DNA of 64,000 nt from Leptolyngbya sp. CCY15150 (lineage in GTDB: Bacteria > Cyanobacteriota > Cyanobacteriia > RECH01), in contig NZ_JACSWB010000164.1 of the NCBI RefSeq assembly GCF_016888135.1, positions 62,001 through 126,000 on the forward strand. The letters run 5' to 3'. A model generated the notes under the pieces. That model saw nothing but the letters and a program-made list of their open reading frames with translations. It had not been told where the DNA came from and made no database searches. The translations under genes were made by a program, and so were the position numbers. This document shows, piece by piece, positions 52,297-61,761 of this stretch (position 1 is its first letter; the number at the start of each line of letters is the position of its first letter).

Positions 52297-54243
52297 TTAC
52301 TCGGGATTTACAACGCGTACATCAACACTGTAGCCAGTGTCACTCCCTGCGACCACATCAATCTGAAATAATCCACTGCGGTCGAGCTGTCCTTCCCAAA
52401 ACAGCAGTTCGGCGGCATCTGCGATCAACCGTCCATTGGGGAGGCGAATATCTAACCTCACATCGCCACTGGCTACTTCTGCTTGCAGAATCTGACCAGC
52501 CTCCGCGCGGACTAAATAGCGACGAATCTCGCTAGGGTCGCTACGCCCTTGAATTAAGGTGCCATCAGAACCTGGTTCAAACTGTAGGGGCACGGAAATA
52601 ATCTCGGGCCCGGGTTCCGGCTCCGGCTCGGGTTCTGGCTCGGGTTCCGGTTCTGGCTCGGGTTCTGGCTCGGGTTCTGGCTCGGGCGCTGCCTCCAGAT
52701 CGACCGTGAGGGTATAGTCGCTTTCGACCACACCCCGCACAGGACTCAACTGCACGGTGTAATCCCCTGTGAAGTCCAGTTCTCCCTGCCAGCTCAATAC
52801 GCGCTCTGCCTGATCATCAGCCGGTTGGCGATTGGGCCCGAGAACAGATAGCAACATCCCTTCCTCTGCTACATCAACCGTGAGGGTTTGCCCTTGTTCC
52901 ACTGAAATGATGTAGTTGACGGTTTCATTTTGCTGGAGACTGCCTTCGATGGTTTCGGTTCGACCAGGCCGCAGCGCTAGGCGTTGGCTAAACTCGATCG
53001 GCTCAGTGGGAATGGGCTCGGGCTCGGGCTCCGGCTCGGGTTCCGGCTCTTCTTGGGCAGGAGGTTCGTTGACGACCGGATGCTCCACCGGCGTCAGCAA
53101 GGCTCCGACGATCGCCCAGGATAATGCTCCGATCACGATCGCCGCCGCGACAAAAATCATAAACACCGCAAAGGGATTGTCCCACACCGAGCTTTGTTCT
53201 TCGACCTGAGGGACAATGGGCGGACGGTAGGCGCGATCGGGGGTGCGGGATGGTACGGCCTGGGTGGGCTCGTAGGGACGGCCCACGGCCATGGTCGGCA
53301 TCTGGGATAGATCGGGCGGTGCGGGCGGTGCGGGTGGTGCGGGTGCCGGTGCGGGGGGCGCAGGGCTCGGGTTGGGGCTGGGGGCTGGCTTGGCTCCAGC
53401 TTGGGGAACGTTCGCCTGGAGCGCTTGCACCACATCCCGGACAGACTGGTAGCGATCGCCTGGCCGATAGCTAAGCATGGTGTTGATCACCTGGGCAAAC
53501 CCCGGACTCACATTCACCCAACGCTGCCAAAACCAGGTGAGGGTGCGATCGTCGTAGAGTTCCTGGGGCTCTTTGCCTGTCAGCAGCACCACCACGGTCA
53601 CAGCCAAGGCGTAGAGATCGCTGTTGGGATAGGCTTGACCGCTCTGCATTTGTTCCCCCGGCGCATAGCCTAGCTTGCCCACGGTGGTATATTGCGGCGT
53701 AGTTTCCGGCGACTGGACTCGGGTGGCCAGTTCTTTGACGACCCCAAAATCAATCAACACCGGCAGGGAGTCGCCTTGGCGATGAATGATGTTATCTGGC
53801 GCGATGTCGCGGTGGATGATGCCCTTGCTGTGGATATGGGCGAGCACCGGCAGTAGTTGCCGCATCAGTTGCGTGACTTCTGCTTCGGAGAAGGCCAGCC
53901 CTTGGGTTTGGCGATCGGTGAGCAAGGCCCGATAGGTTTTCCCTTCTACATAGTCCTGCACCAGAAATAGGCGTTGATCTTCCTCAAAGGTCGCCCGAAA
54001 CTGGGGAATTTGGGGATGCTGGATTTGGTACAAGATCGACGCTTCCCGCTGGAAGAGCTCGCGGGATTTGTCCATCATGCCGATGGCACCTTGGAGGGGA
54101 ATAAATTCTTTTAAGGCACAGCGTTCGTTAAACCGCCCCTGATCTTCCGCCAGGTAGGTGCGCCCAAAGCCCCCTTGCCCAAGGATGCTCAACATGCGGT
54201 AGCGATTTTGCAGGATGGTTCCAGGTTGAATAGGTGGTTGCAT
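52297..54243 (-). CDS. Transmembrane Ser/Thr protein kinase with two extracytoplasmic beta domains
   Basis: From the ATG at 54243 (MQPPIQPGTILQNRYRMLSILGQGGFGRTY) this is a 648-residue kinase. The catalytic set is intact: GQGGFG loop, Lys in CALKEF, HRDIAPDNI and IDFGVVKE, with activation segment TTVGKLGYAPGEQ. A Pro/Ala linker leads to one membrane helix (AVFMIFVAAAIVIGALSWAIVGALL). Two beta-sandwich domains of the pre-peptidase C-terminal type follow outside, separated by Glu-Pro repeats. It probably senses an envelope signal. The Pro-Glu tract at 52600-52690 is low-complexity. It contrasts with the degenerate kinase at 39104. Confidence 0.92.
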   Translation of the reverse strand: MQPPIQPGTILQNRYRMLSILGQGGFGRTYLAEDQGRFNERCALKEFIPLQGAIGMMDKSRELFQREASILYQIQHPQIPQFRATFEEDQRLFLVQDYVEGKTYRALLTDRQTQGLAFSEAEVTQLMRQLLPVLAHIHSKGIIHRDIAPDNIIHRQGDSLPVLIDFGVVKELATRVQSPETTPQYTTVGKLGYAPGEQMQSGQAYPNSDLYALAVTVVVLLTGKEPQELYDDRTLTWFWQRWVNVSPGFAQVINTMLSYRPGDRYQSVRDVVQALQANVPQAGAKPAPSPNPSPAPPAPAPAPPAPPAPPDLSQMPTMAVGRPYEPTQAVPSRTPDRAYRPPIVPQVEEQSSVWDNPFAVFMIFVAAAIVIGALSWAIVGALLTPVEHPVVNEPPAQEEPEPEPEPEPEPIPTEPIEFSQRLALRPGRTETIEGSLQQNETVNYIISVEQGQTLTVDVAEEGMLLSVLGPNRQPADDQAERVLSWQGELDFTGDYTVQLSPVRGVVESDYTLTVDLEAAPEPEPEPEPEPEPEPEPEPEPEPEPGPEIISVPLQFEPGSDGTLIQGRSDPSEIRRYLVRAEAGQILQAEVASGDVRLDIRLPNGRLIADAAELLFWEGQLDRSGLFQIDVVAGSDTGYSVDVRVVNPE

Positions 54244-54541
54244 CAGACTTGTGCGCCCTTTGGATTGCCGATGGTGAACAGCCAGGGCGATCGCCCCAGA
54301 CGAGTCATATAACATGTGGATGCTCCCCGATGCTTGCCTAGGAGATAGGTGGCTATTGGTAGGTCTAGCTTAATAGTTGCTTAACCAATAGATGCCTAGA
54401 GTAGGTGCCTAGGGCTGGGCTGCAGGTTGACCCAGCCGATGCTTGGGGGATCCAGATGTTAGACGTTAGTTTAGACGGTGAGATCAGGTGATGATGGAGC
54501 CAGCGAATGGGAAACGATCTGCGATCGCAGGTCAACTTCGA

Positions 54542-54931
54542 TTATGCCCCATAGAGTTCTAAGGGAAGACCATCGGGGTCTTGAAAGAAGGTAAACCGTC
54601 GCTGGGTGAGGCTATCAAGGCGGATGGGTTCGACGGCAATGCCCTGGGCCGTGAGGTGAGCGATCGCCCCCTCCAAGTCCGCCACAGCAAAGGATAGATG
54701 CCGCAGTCCACAGGCTTCCGGACGGCTAGGTCGCGGTGGTGGATCGGGGAAGGAAAAGAGTTCGATCTGATCGCGATCGCCCACGCGTAGGTCTAGCTTA
54801 TAGGAGTCTCGCTCCGCTCGGTAGGTTTCTTGAATCACCTGAAAGCCCAGCACCTCAACGTAAAATCGCTTAGAGGTTGGGTAGTCGGAACAAATGATGG
54901 CAATGTGATGGAAGCCGTGGGTGTTCAGCAT
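54542..54931 (-). CDS. VOC family protein (glyoxalase-like, YaeR/GloA2 type)
   Basis: This 129-residue single vicinal-oxygen-chelate domain has the metal-ligand positions in HHIAI, QIELF, LRHLSFAV and PLELYG. The FYVEVLGFQVIQETYRAERDSYKLDL segment and the pattern HFQDPDGLPLELY (here FFQDPDGLP) match the YaeR-like branch. It may act on methylglyoxal-type or other small substrates. Its exact reaction is not known. It stands alone and divergent from the clpB region. Confidence 0.88.
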   Translation of the reverse strand: MLNTHGFHHIAIICSDYPTSKRFYVEVLGFQVIQETYRAERDSYKLDLRVGDRDQIELFSFPDPPPRPSRPEACGLRHLSFAVADLEGAIAHLTAQGIAVEPIRLDSLTQRRFTFFQDPDGLPLELYGA

Positions 54932-55195
54932 AACGCCGTTGGGAATCTACAATCGTGCCAGGTCGGCTATCTTAGGCCATCTTCAACATCAAGATGCCTT
55001 GATCAGACGAATTTGGCGTTTTTGCCACCTGAGGACGGCAATACCTATTCTAAGAGGCGTGAACACCGATCCTAGCGATCGCCGTTGCTTTTCTACAATT
55101 GCCATAGTACATGTCTCATTGGGTGAGTTAGCCATCGGCCGTCGTTCAGCACGGATGCAACCCAAGGAGGACAGCAGACGCTACGGAGGTCTACG

Positions 55196-57823
55196 ATGCA
55201 ACCCAATAATCCCAACCAGTTTACGGAAAAAGCCTGGGCAGCGATCGCCCGCACCCCTGACATTGTCAAACAGGCTCGCCATCAGCAACTGGAGCCAGAA
55301 CACCTGTTCTTATCCCTGCTGGAGGATGAAGGTCTTGTTGCCAGCATTTTTAGTAAGCTAGGCGCAAGTCCTCAGCGGCTGCGGGACTATACCCAGCAGT
55401 TTATTGACCGACAGCCGAAGGTGAGTGGCGATAACAGCTCCGTTTATGTGGGGCGATCGCTGGATAGCCTGCTGGATCGGGCAGATGAGTTGCGAAAGCA
55501 GTATGATGACGACTACATTTCCACTGAGCATCTGCTGCTGCCCTACGCCCGTGACGGCCGTTTTGGCAAGGCGCTCTTTCAAGAATTTGGTCTCACTGAA
55601 GCCAAACTTAAGGACACGATTGATCAAATCCGAGGAAATCAAAAAGTGACGGATCAAAACCCCGAAGGCAAATACCAATCCCTGGAAAAATATGGCCGCG
55701 ATCTGACGGAAGCTGCCCGCAGCGGCAAGCTGGATCCGGTCATTGGTCGTGATGGCGAAATTCGGCGCACGATCCAAATTTTGTCGCGGCGCACCAAAAA
55801 TAATCCGGTGCTGATTGGGGAGCCGGGAGTGGGTAAAACAGCGATCGCCGAGGGCCTGGCCCAGCGTATCGTCAGCGGTGATGTACCTCAGTCCCTCAAA
55901 GATCGGCAGTTGATTTCGTTGGATATGGGGGCACTGATTGCCGGCGCTAAGTATCGCGGGGAATTTGAAGAACGTCTGAAGGCGGTGCTGAAGGAAGTTA
56001 CCGATTCTGAAGGGCAAGTTGTCCTGTTCATCGACGAGATCCACACCGTGGTGGGGGCTGGAGCCACCCAAGGAGCCATGGATGCAGGTAACTTACTCAA
56101 GCCGATGCTGGCTCGGGGTGAACTGCGCTGTATTGGCGCGACTACCCTAGATGAGTATCGTAAATACATTGAAAAAGATGCGGCCCTAGAGCGTCGCTTC
56201 CAGCAGGTCTACGTCGATCAGCCCACTATTGAAGATACGGTCTCCATTCTCCGGGGGCTCAAGGAACGCTATGAAGTCCACCATGGGGTGAAGATTTCTG
56301 ACAGCGCCTTGGTGGCGGCCGCTAGCTTATCCACGCGCTACATCAGCGATCGCTTCCTTCCCGACAAGGCCATTGACCTCGTCGATGAGGCTGCTGCTAA
56401 GCTAAAAATGGAAATCACCTCCAAGCCTGAGGAACTGGATCGGGTTGATCGGGAAATTATCCAGGCAGAAATGGAGCGTTTATCGCTTCAGAAGGAAAGC
56501 AATCCTGCCTCGCAAGAACGCTTAGCGCGACTGGAGAAAGATCTAGCTGATCTTAAAGAACAGCAGCGGGGCTTAAATGCTCAGTGGCAGTCGGAAAAAG
56601 GTGTGATCGACTCGATTCAAAAGCTTAAGGAAGAAATCGATCGGGTCAACGTAGAAATTCAGCAGGCTGAGCGAGACTATGACCTGAATAAGGCAGCGGA
56701 GCTGAAGTATGGCAAATTGATTGAACTGCAGCGTCAGGTGCAGGAAGCGGAAACCCAGCTTGCGGAAACCCAAACGGACGGCAAATCCCTGCTGCGAGAG
56801 GAGGTAACTGAATCGGATATTGCGGAAATTATCTCGAAATGGACGGGCATTCCCATCAGTCGCTTGGTGGAATCGGAAATGCAAAAGCTGCTTCACCTCG
56901 ACGATGAACTGCACCGGCGAGTCATTGGGCAAGAAGAAGCGGTTACCGCTGTGGCAGACTCCATTCAGCGATCGCGGGCTGGACTTTCTGACCCCAACCG
57001 TCCCATAGCCAGCTTTATCTTTCTCGGCCCCACCGGGGTCGGTAAAACAGAGCTGGGCAAAGCCCTCGCTGCTTACCTATTCGACACCGAAGATGCTATG
57101 GTGCGCATCGACATGTCGGAATATATGGAGAAACATGCCGTTTCGCGGCTGATTGGCGCACCGCCAGGATATGTGGGCTATGAGGAAGGCGGGCAGTTGA
57201 CCGAAGCCGTGCGCCGTCGTCCTTACTCAGTGATTCTATTTGACGAGATCGAAAAAGCTCACCCGGATGCCTTTAACGTTCTCCTGCAAATTCTGGATGA
57301 TGGACGAGTGACTGACTCCCAAGGGCGGACGGTGGACTTCAAAAATTCCATCATCATCATGACCAGCAACATCGGCTCTCAGTACATCCTGGATGTGTCG
57401 GGTGATGACGAACAGTATGACGTGATGCGATCGCGGGTGATGGACGCTATGCGCAGCCAATTCCGCCCTGAATTCCTGAACCGTATTGATGAAATCATTA
57501 TCTTCCATGCGCTCAAGCAAAACCAACTGCGGGAGATTGTGAAAATTCAGGTGCAGCGTTTGGCCCAACGGTTGAGCGATCGCAAGATTGCTCTGAAGTT
57601 ATCTGAAGCGGCTCTCGATTTCCTGGCTGCTGTAGGTTACGATCCTGTCTATGGAGCACGACCTCTGAAGCGGGCCATTCAGCGAGAACTGGAAACTCAG
57701 ATTGCTAAGTCCATTCTGCGGGGTGATTTCAGCGAAAACGACACCATCTTTGTGGATGTGGAAAACGAACGCCTGGCCTTCAAGCGTCTGCCATCCGATT
57801 TGCTCAATGTGGGTAACACATGA
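55196..57823 (+). CDS. clpB: ClpB disaggregase chaperone
   Basis: This 875-residue AAA+ chaperone solubilises aggregated proteins with DnaK. It has the N-terminal double Clp domain (1-150) and NBD1 with GEPGVGKT at 208-215 and VLFIDEIHT. The coiled-coil middle domain (about 405-530) is full length, and NBD2 has GPTGVGKT and [13 protein letters not shown]. The C-terminal [12 protein letters not shown] is typical. CGGAGG lies 6-7 bp before the ATG at 55196. The 20 residues after NBD2 end in a VGNT tail typical of cyanobacterial ClpB1. A heat-shock element was not found. Confidence 0.97.
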   Translation: MQPNNPNQFTEKAWAAIARTPDIVKQARHQQLEPEHLFLSLLEDEGLVASIFSKLGASPQRLRDYTQQFIDRQPKVSGDNSSVYVGRSLDSLLDRADELRKQYDDDYISTEHLLLPYARDGRFGKALFQEFGLTEAKLKDTIDQIRGNQKVTDQNPEGKYQSLEKYGRDLTEAARSGKLDPVIGRDGEIRRTIQILSRRTKNNPVLIGEPGVGKTAIAEGLAQRIVSGDVPQSLKDRQLISLDMGALIAGAKYRGEFEERLKAVLKEVTDSEGQVVLFIDEIHTVVGAGATQGAMDAGNLLKPMLARGELRCIGATTLDEYRKYIEKDAALERRFQQVYVDQPTIEDTVSILRGLKERYEVHHGVKISDSALVAAASLSTRYISDRFLPDKAIDLVDEAAAKLKMEITSKPEELDRVDREIIQAEMERLSLQKESNPASQERLARLEKDLADLKEQQRGLNAQWQSEKGVIDSIQKLKEEIDRVNVEIQQAERDYDLNKAAELKYGKLIELQRQVQEAETQLAETQTDGKSLLREEVTESDIAEIISKWTGIPISRLVESEMQKLLHLDDELHRRVIGQEEAVTAVADSIQRSRAGLSDPNRPIASFIFLGPTGVGKTELGKALAAYLFDTEDAMVRIDMSEYMEKHAVSRLIGAPPGYVGYEEGGQLTEAVRRRPYSVILFDEIEKAHPDAFNVLLQILDDGRVTDSQGRTVDFKNSIIIMTSNIGSQYILDVSGDDEQYDVMRSRVMDAMRSQFRPEFLNRIDEIIIFHALKQNQLREIVKIQVQRLAQRLSDRKIALKLSEAALDFLAAVGYDPVYGARPLKRAIQRELETQIAKSILRGDFSENDTIFVDVENERLAFKRLPSDLLNVGNT

Positions 57824-57846
57824 TGGATTAAGTAGGTTATCGTGAG

Positions 57847-57902
57847 GCGATCGCGGCGTTGCTGTACCAGGGATCAACGATTTGTTGAGCAACGCCGATC
57901 GC
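57847..57902. terminator. Hairpin between convergent clpB and puuE
   Basis: GCGATCGCGGCGTTGCT pairs with AGCAACGCCGATCGC, with a two-base bulge, over a 24-base loop. It is built on HIP1 sequences and lies between two stop codons. Confidence 0.5.
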
Positions 57903-57911
57903 TACCCTATC

Positions 57912-58820
57912 TTAGTCCACTAGCGGCTGATGATACTCGTGCCAGTGGCGGGCGATATCTATCCGGCGACATATCCAGACGCGATCGCGGCTTTGAATAT
58001 AGTCTAGAAAACGAGCTAAGGCAGCGGTACGTCCTGGACGTCCTGACAGACGGCAGTGGAGACCAATATTCAGCATCTTGGGAGCTGTTTCGCCCTCCGC
58101 ATAGAGGACATCAAAGGCGTCTTTGAGATAGGTAAAAAACTGATCGCCGCTGTTAAACCCTTGGGCTGTGGCGAAGCGCATGTCATTGGTATCTAGGGTG
58201 TAGGGAATCACCAGATGGGGCTTGCCGTAGTCCATCACCCAATAGGGTAAGTCATCGGCATAACTATCAGAATCGTAAAGAAATCCACCTTCCTCTACGG
58301 CAATGCGGCGACTGTTGGGACTGGTGCGGCCGGTATACCAACCTAGGGGACGACTGCCAATGACGTCCGTGTGGATCGCGATCGCTTTCCTGAGATGCTC
58401 CCGCTCGGCCTCTTCGCCCATATACTGATAGTCAATCCAGCGATAGCCGTGGCTGGCCACTTCCCAACCCGCTTCCACCATGGCTTTCCCTGCATCCGGA
58501 TTGTAGTGTAGCGCTAGGGCAACGGCGTAGACAGTAACCGGTAGGTTTCGAGAGGTAAACAACCGATGCAGTCGCCAAAAACCAGCCCGACTGCCGTATT
58601 CATAGATGGATTCCATATTCATGTGGCGTACACCGGTGAGCGGTGCTGCGCCGACGATTTCAGATAAGAATGCTTCTGAAGCAACATCGCCATTCAAAAT
58701 GCAGTTCTCGCCACCCTCTTCATAGTTGATCACAAACTGTACGGCAAGTCTTGCACCGTTGGGCCATTGAGGATCAGGGGTATGGCGACCATAGCCAATG
58801 AAATCACGCGGAGTAGACAT
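57912..58820 (-). CDS. puuE: Allantoinase of the polysaccharide-deacetylase fold (PuuE)
   Basis: PuuE opens the hydantoin ring of allantoin in purine breakdown. The 302-residue protein (from MSTPRDFIGYGRHTPDPQWPNGARLA) belongs to the NodB/polysaccharide-deacetylase superfamily. It shows VQFVINYEEGGE in place of the usual Asp-Asp start, HMNMESIYEYGSRAGFWRL, EVASHGYRWIDYQ with the metal His, and WYTGRTSPNSRR. These match the PuuE branch. No other purine-degradation gene is close by. Released ureide nitrogen fits the nitrogen-scavenging theme at 26.6-30.8 kb, though unlinked. Confidence 0.9.
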   Translation of the reverse strand: MSTPRDFIGYGRHTPDPQWPNGARLAVQFVINYEEGGENCILNGDVASEAFLSEIVGAAPLTGVRHMNMESIYEYGSRAGFWRLHRLFTSRNLPVTVYAVALALHYNPDAGKAMVEAGWEVASHGYRWIDYQYMGEEAEREHLRKAIAIHTDVIGSRPLGWYTGRTSPNSRRIAVEEGGFLYDSDSYADDLPYWVMDYGKPHLVIPYTLDTNDMRFATAQGFNSGDQFFTYLKDAFDVLYAEGETAPKMLNIGLHCRLSGRPGRTAALARFLDYIQSRDRVWICRRIDIARHWHEYHQPLVD

Positions 58821-58977
58821 ACTTGTTCTCACACAACAGGTCTAAACCAGAGGCGATCGCCCCTAGGTTTGCCCCATCATACCGGAATCGTATGCCCTCA
58901 AGCGTGGGTGATTGAACAGTACGAACAGATATCAACAGACAGATGTCAACAGATAACTATATCTCCGCCCCAAAGTC

Positions 58978-59514
58978 TCATTCTGGAGCGATCGCCTCCG
59001 TGATAGCCTGATCAATCACTTGGCGCTGTTCGTCATCATAGCCCCAGCGATCGAGGAAATTGCTATACACACCGTCGCCGTTGATGCTGTCCTGAAGCTG
59101 CTGGGCTTTTTCGGTAATTAACGGCAGATCGAGCTGCTGGATCAGATGATGGGTACGCGATCGCACGCGATCCGATCCTTGGGCTAAGTCATCATGATGG
59201 TTGCGACGGTGGGCCACCGCCATGGCGGACGACATGGCTAGATTTTTCACCAACAGTTCTGCCACGATATCTGGGGAAGTCTGGAGGGCTTGGATGACGC
59301 TCTGGGAAGCCTGGTCGGCCAGGGGACGATCATCCGTGAGATAGGTGACGAAAAAGCCTCGGGCACCGTTTTGGGTCGCCACCAACTGAGCGATCGCCTC
59401 TTGAATGTGCTCCTCGGAGATCTGATGGTTTTCCATGGCCGCCATCAGGTTTTGGGTGAGGGCGATCGCCGCTTCAAAGCTCACGGTATCGGGGATTTTT
59501 AAGGGCTGAGTCAT
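58978..59514 (-). CDS. Conserved hypothetical cytoplasmic protein
   Basis: A 178-residue, all-helical, acidic protein of unknown function begins MTQPLKIPDTVSFEAAIALTQNLMAAMEN. An in-frame ATG at 59568 would add 18 residues. Conserved-looking patches are the central ATQNGARGFFVTYLTDDR and MAVAHRRNHHDDLAQGSDRVRSRTHHLIQQL, which has several His residues. The C-terminus is GVYSNFLDRWGYDDEQRQVI. No membrane segment, signal or known fold is recognised. It is flanked by its own promoter region and is probably monocistronic. Confidence 0.72.
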   Translation of the reverse strand: MTQPLKIPDTVSFEAAIALTQNLMAAMENHQISEEHIQEAIAQLVATQNGARGFFVTYLTDDRPLADQASQSVIQALQTSPDIVAELLVKNLAMSSAMAVAHRRNHHDDLAQGSDRVRSRTHHLIQQLDLPLITEKAQQLQDSINGDGVYSNFLDRWGYDDEQRQVIDQAITEAIAPE

Positions 59515-59776
59515 AGTGGTTGGGTCGAAGGCTGATGGGGCTAGTCTAGAGGTGGGCGGCTTAGCCATAGTTTAGCAGGGCGGTTTTGCTACGTATATCC
59601 AGGAGGGCGATCGCTCCCTAATTATCCAGCAAGATAGTCCTGGTTCCCAAAACAGCCATGTACTCCATCGCAGACTTTATGGCACAATCATGAATTCCCT
59701 CAAGGGCGATCGCTCTCTCGACGATTTGTGCTGTTCTTGACTCAATCCTCTCCACCTCTGTCTGAGATAAAGATTC

Positions 59777-60520
59777 ATGGTAGTTGACTTTTGGCTAAAA
59801 ACGAGCGGCACTTGGATTAATGTATTTACTATTCTCATCGGCACTGCCCTCGGTCTGCTGCTGGGCAGTCGTCTTCCCAAACGGATGCAGCAAATCATTA
59901 CCCAAGCTCTAGGACTCATGACGTTGTGGATTGGTATTTCCATGGCCGGTCGCCTAGCCGATGCCCAAGGGGGAGCGATCGACGGGGCGGTTTTGGGACT
60001 GTTGTCTATGGTGGGCGGTGGCTTCCTGGGCGAGTGGTGGCAATTGGAAGATCGTCTGGCAGGATTGGGAGATTGGCTCAAGAAACACCTGCGAGGACAA
60101 GGTAAGTTTACTGAAGGCTTTGTCGCCACCAGTTTACTGTTCTGCATTGGCCCCATGGCGCTGATCGGCAGTCTCAATAACGGATTGTCGAATGACAATA
60201 CCCTGTTAGTCATCAAAGCCATGATGGATGGACTGGCCTCTATTCCCTTTGCTAGCACCTATGGTCTGGGTGTCGGTTTTTCTACCTTACCTTTGCTGAT
60301 CTACCAAGGTAGCTTATCGCTGCTAGCAGCCGTTTTTTCTAATTTATTGCCCAATCCTGAAGCCGATCCACGGATATTTTTGCTGACCGGCATTGGTGGA
60401 CTCATGATTATGGGCATCAGCTTTAACTTACTTGAGTTGCTGCGTGTCCGGGTTGGCTCGTTCCTGCCGGCGCTGATCATCGCCCCACTGCTCTTTGAGC
60501 TAGCCCAATGGCTCACCTAG
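59777..60520 (+). CDS. DUF554 family membrane protein
   Basis: This 247-residue polytopic protein has about seven membrane segments and matches DUF554 by eye. The N-terminal GTWINVFTILIGTALGLLLGSRLPKRMQ, the central FVATSLLFCIGPMALIGSLNNGLSNDNTLLVIKAMMDGLASIPFASTYG, and the last helix ending PLLFELAQWLT are characteristic. It is thought to be a transporter but no substrate is known. It ends 60 bp before cobD on the same strand and may share its message. Confidence 0.88.
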   Translation: MVVDFWLKTSGTWINVFTILIGTALGLLLGSRLPKRMQQIITQALGLMTLWIGISMAGRLADAQGGAIDGAVLGLLSMVGGGFLGEWWQLEDRLAGLGDWLKKHLRGQGKFTEGFVATSLLFCIGPMALIGSLNNGLSNDNTLLVIKAMMDGLASIPFASTYGLGVGFSTLPLLIYQGSLSLLAAVFSNLLPNPEADPRIFLLTGIGGLMIMGISFNLLELLRVRVGSFLPALIIAPLLFELAQWLT

Positions 60521-60579
60521 CTCCCAAAGTCCAAGACCACTGGTACAGTACAAACAGTAGCCAGTACCGTTGATCCACC

Positions 60580-61698
60580 ATGGTTCACTCTCCACCGCAG
60601 CGCCCTGCCCACGGCGGCAATCTTGCCTGGGCCGCCGCGATCGCCCTCTGCCACCCTCAAGACATCCTCGACTTTTCCGCTAGCATCAATCCCCTCGGGC
60701 CACCTGCATCGGCGATCGCTGCCCTGCAATCGGGCATGGCCACCCTGCGGGACTACCCCGACCCTAGCTACAGCCAGCTTCGCGCCGCTCTGGGACAAGC
60801 CCACCAGCTTTCCCCGGACTGGATTCTGCCGGGAAATGGCGCGGCGGAAGTGTTGACCTGGGCGGGCTATGAGCTGACGTCCTGCAAAGCTGTGGTGCTG
60901 CCAACGCCGGCTTTTGGCGACTATGGGCGATCGCTGCATACCTTTGGCGTTTTGGTCTTGCCCCAGTCGCTGGATCTAGAGGCGATCGCCCTCGGTCAGT
61001 CGCCATCCTTAGTGGATCTATCGACCTTGCCCTATGCACCGGAAGACTGCGGTTTGCTGATCAACAATCCCCACAATCCCACCGGGCATCTATGGACAGC
61101 AGAGGCGCTCTTGCCCTACCTGCAGGCGTTCAAGCAGGTGGTGATTGACGAAGCCTTCATGGACTTTTTGCCCGAGGACGAGCAGCAAAGTCTGGTGCCC
61201 TGGATAGCGGATTATCCTAACCTGGTGATCCTGCGATCGCTCACCAAGTTCTACAGCTTGCCGGGGCTGCGGCTGGGCTATGCGATCACCCATCCCGATC
61301 GCGTTCAGCGCTGGCAGTCGTGGCGCGATCCTTGGACGGTGAATGCTCTGGCTGATCTGGCTGGACAGGCCGTGGTGGGCGATCGCCTCTTTCAGCAGCA
61401 AACCCGGCAATGGCTGCCGCCCGCGCGCCAATCCTTGATGGCAGGTCTGGCCGCCTTGCCCGGCCTTCGCCCCTACCCCGGCGCGGCGAACTATTTACTG
61501 GTTCAAACCGAAGCCTCCAGCACGGCTCTGCAACAGCGGTTGCTCACCCGCCATCGCATTCTGGTGCGAGACTGTATCAGTTTTCCAGACCTGGGCGATC
61601 GCTTTTTTCGCATTGCCGTACGCCGCCCTGAGGAAAATCAGCGTCTGCTGGAGGGTCTCGCTGATTGCACGTCGGTGGACTCCATTCAATGCAGCTAG
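60580..61698 (+). CDS. cobD: L-threonine-O-3-phosphate decarboxylase
   Basis: CobD makes (R)-1-amino-2-propanol phosphate, the linker of the cobalamin nucleotide loop. The 372-residue PLP enzyme of aminotransferase fold I begins HGGNLAWAA and has DFSASINPLGPP at 31-42, GNGAAEVL, NNPHNPTGHLW, VIDEAFMDF, and the PLP lysine in RSLTKFYSLPGLRLGY. RVRDCxSF (here LVRDCISFPDLGDRFFRIAV) is the family C-terminal signature. CobU at 12067 acts later in the same assembly. HisC-type aminotransferases are similar, but the INPLGPP and RDC segments favour CobD. Confidence 0.88.
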   Translation: MVHSPPQRPAHGGNLAWAAAIALCHPQDILDFSASINPLGPPASAIAALQSGMATLRDYPDPSYSQLRAALGQAHQLSPDWILPGNGAAEVLTWAGYELTSCKAVVLPTPAFGDYGRSLHTFGVLVLPQSLDLEAIALGQSPSLVDLSTLPYAPEDCGLLINNPHNPTGHLWTAEALLPYLQAFKQVVIDEAFMDFLPEDEQQSLVPWIADYPNLVILRSLTKFYSLPGLRLGYAITHPDRVQRWQSWRDPWTVNALADLAGQAVVGDRLFQQQTRQWLPPARQSLMAGLAALPGLRPYPGAANYLLVQTEASSTALQQRLLTRHRILVRDCISFPDLGDRFFRIAVRRPEENQRLLEGLADCTSVDSIQCS

Positions 61699-61703
61699 GT
61701 TAC

Positions 61704-61726
61704 CGGATTGAGCGATGTCGAAACCC
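61704..61726 (+). repeat. Weak copy of the dispersed intergenic repeat
   Basis: CGGATTGAGCGATGTCGAAACCC shares TTGAGCG...GTCGAAACCC with the copies at 15102 and 41105. It lies between the convergent cobD and DUF255 genes. Confidence 0.5.
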
Positions 61727-61761
61727 TTGTCTCCTAAGGGCTCTGTTCACCTACCTCAGAG

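Noticed and set aside
52600-52690. Another regular repeat tract
   Set aside because: It encodes the Glu-Pro linker of the transmembrane kinase and has no spacers.
54921-55361. A 146-codon plus-strand frame overlapping the start of clpB
   Set aside because: It runs through the clpB N-terminus in another frame. The clpB frame has a strong ribosome-binding site and full family similarity.
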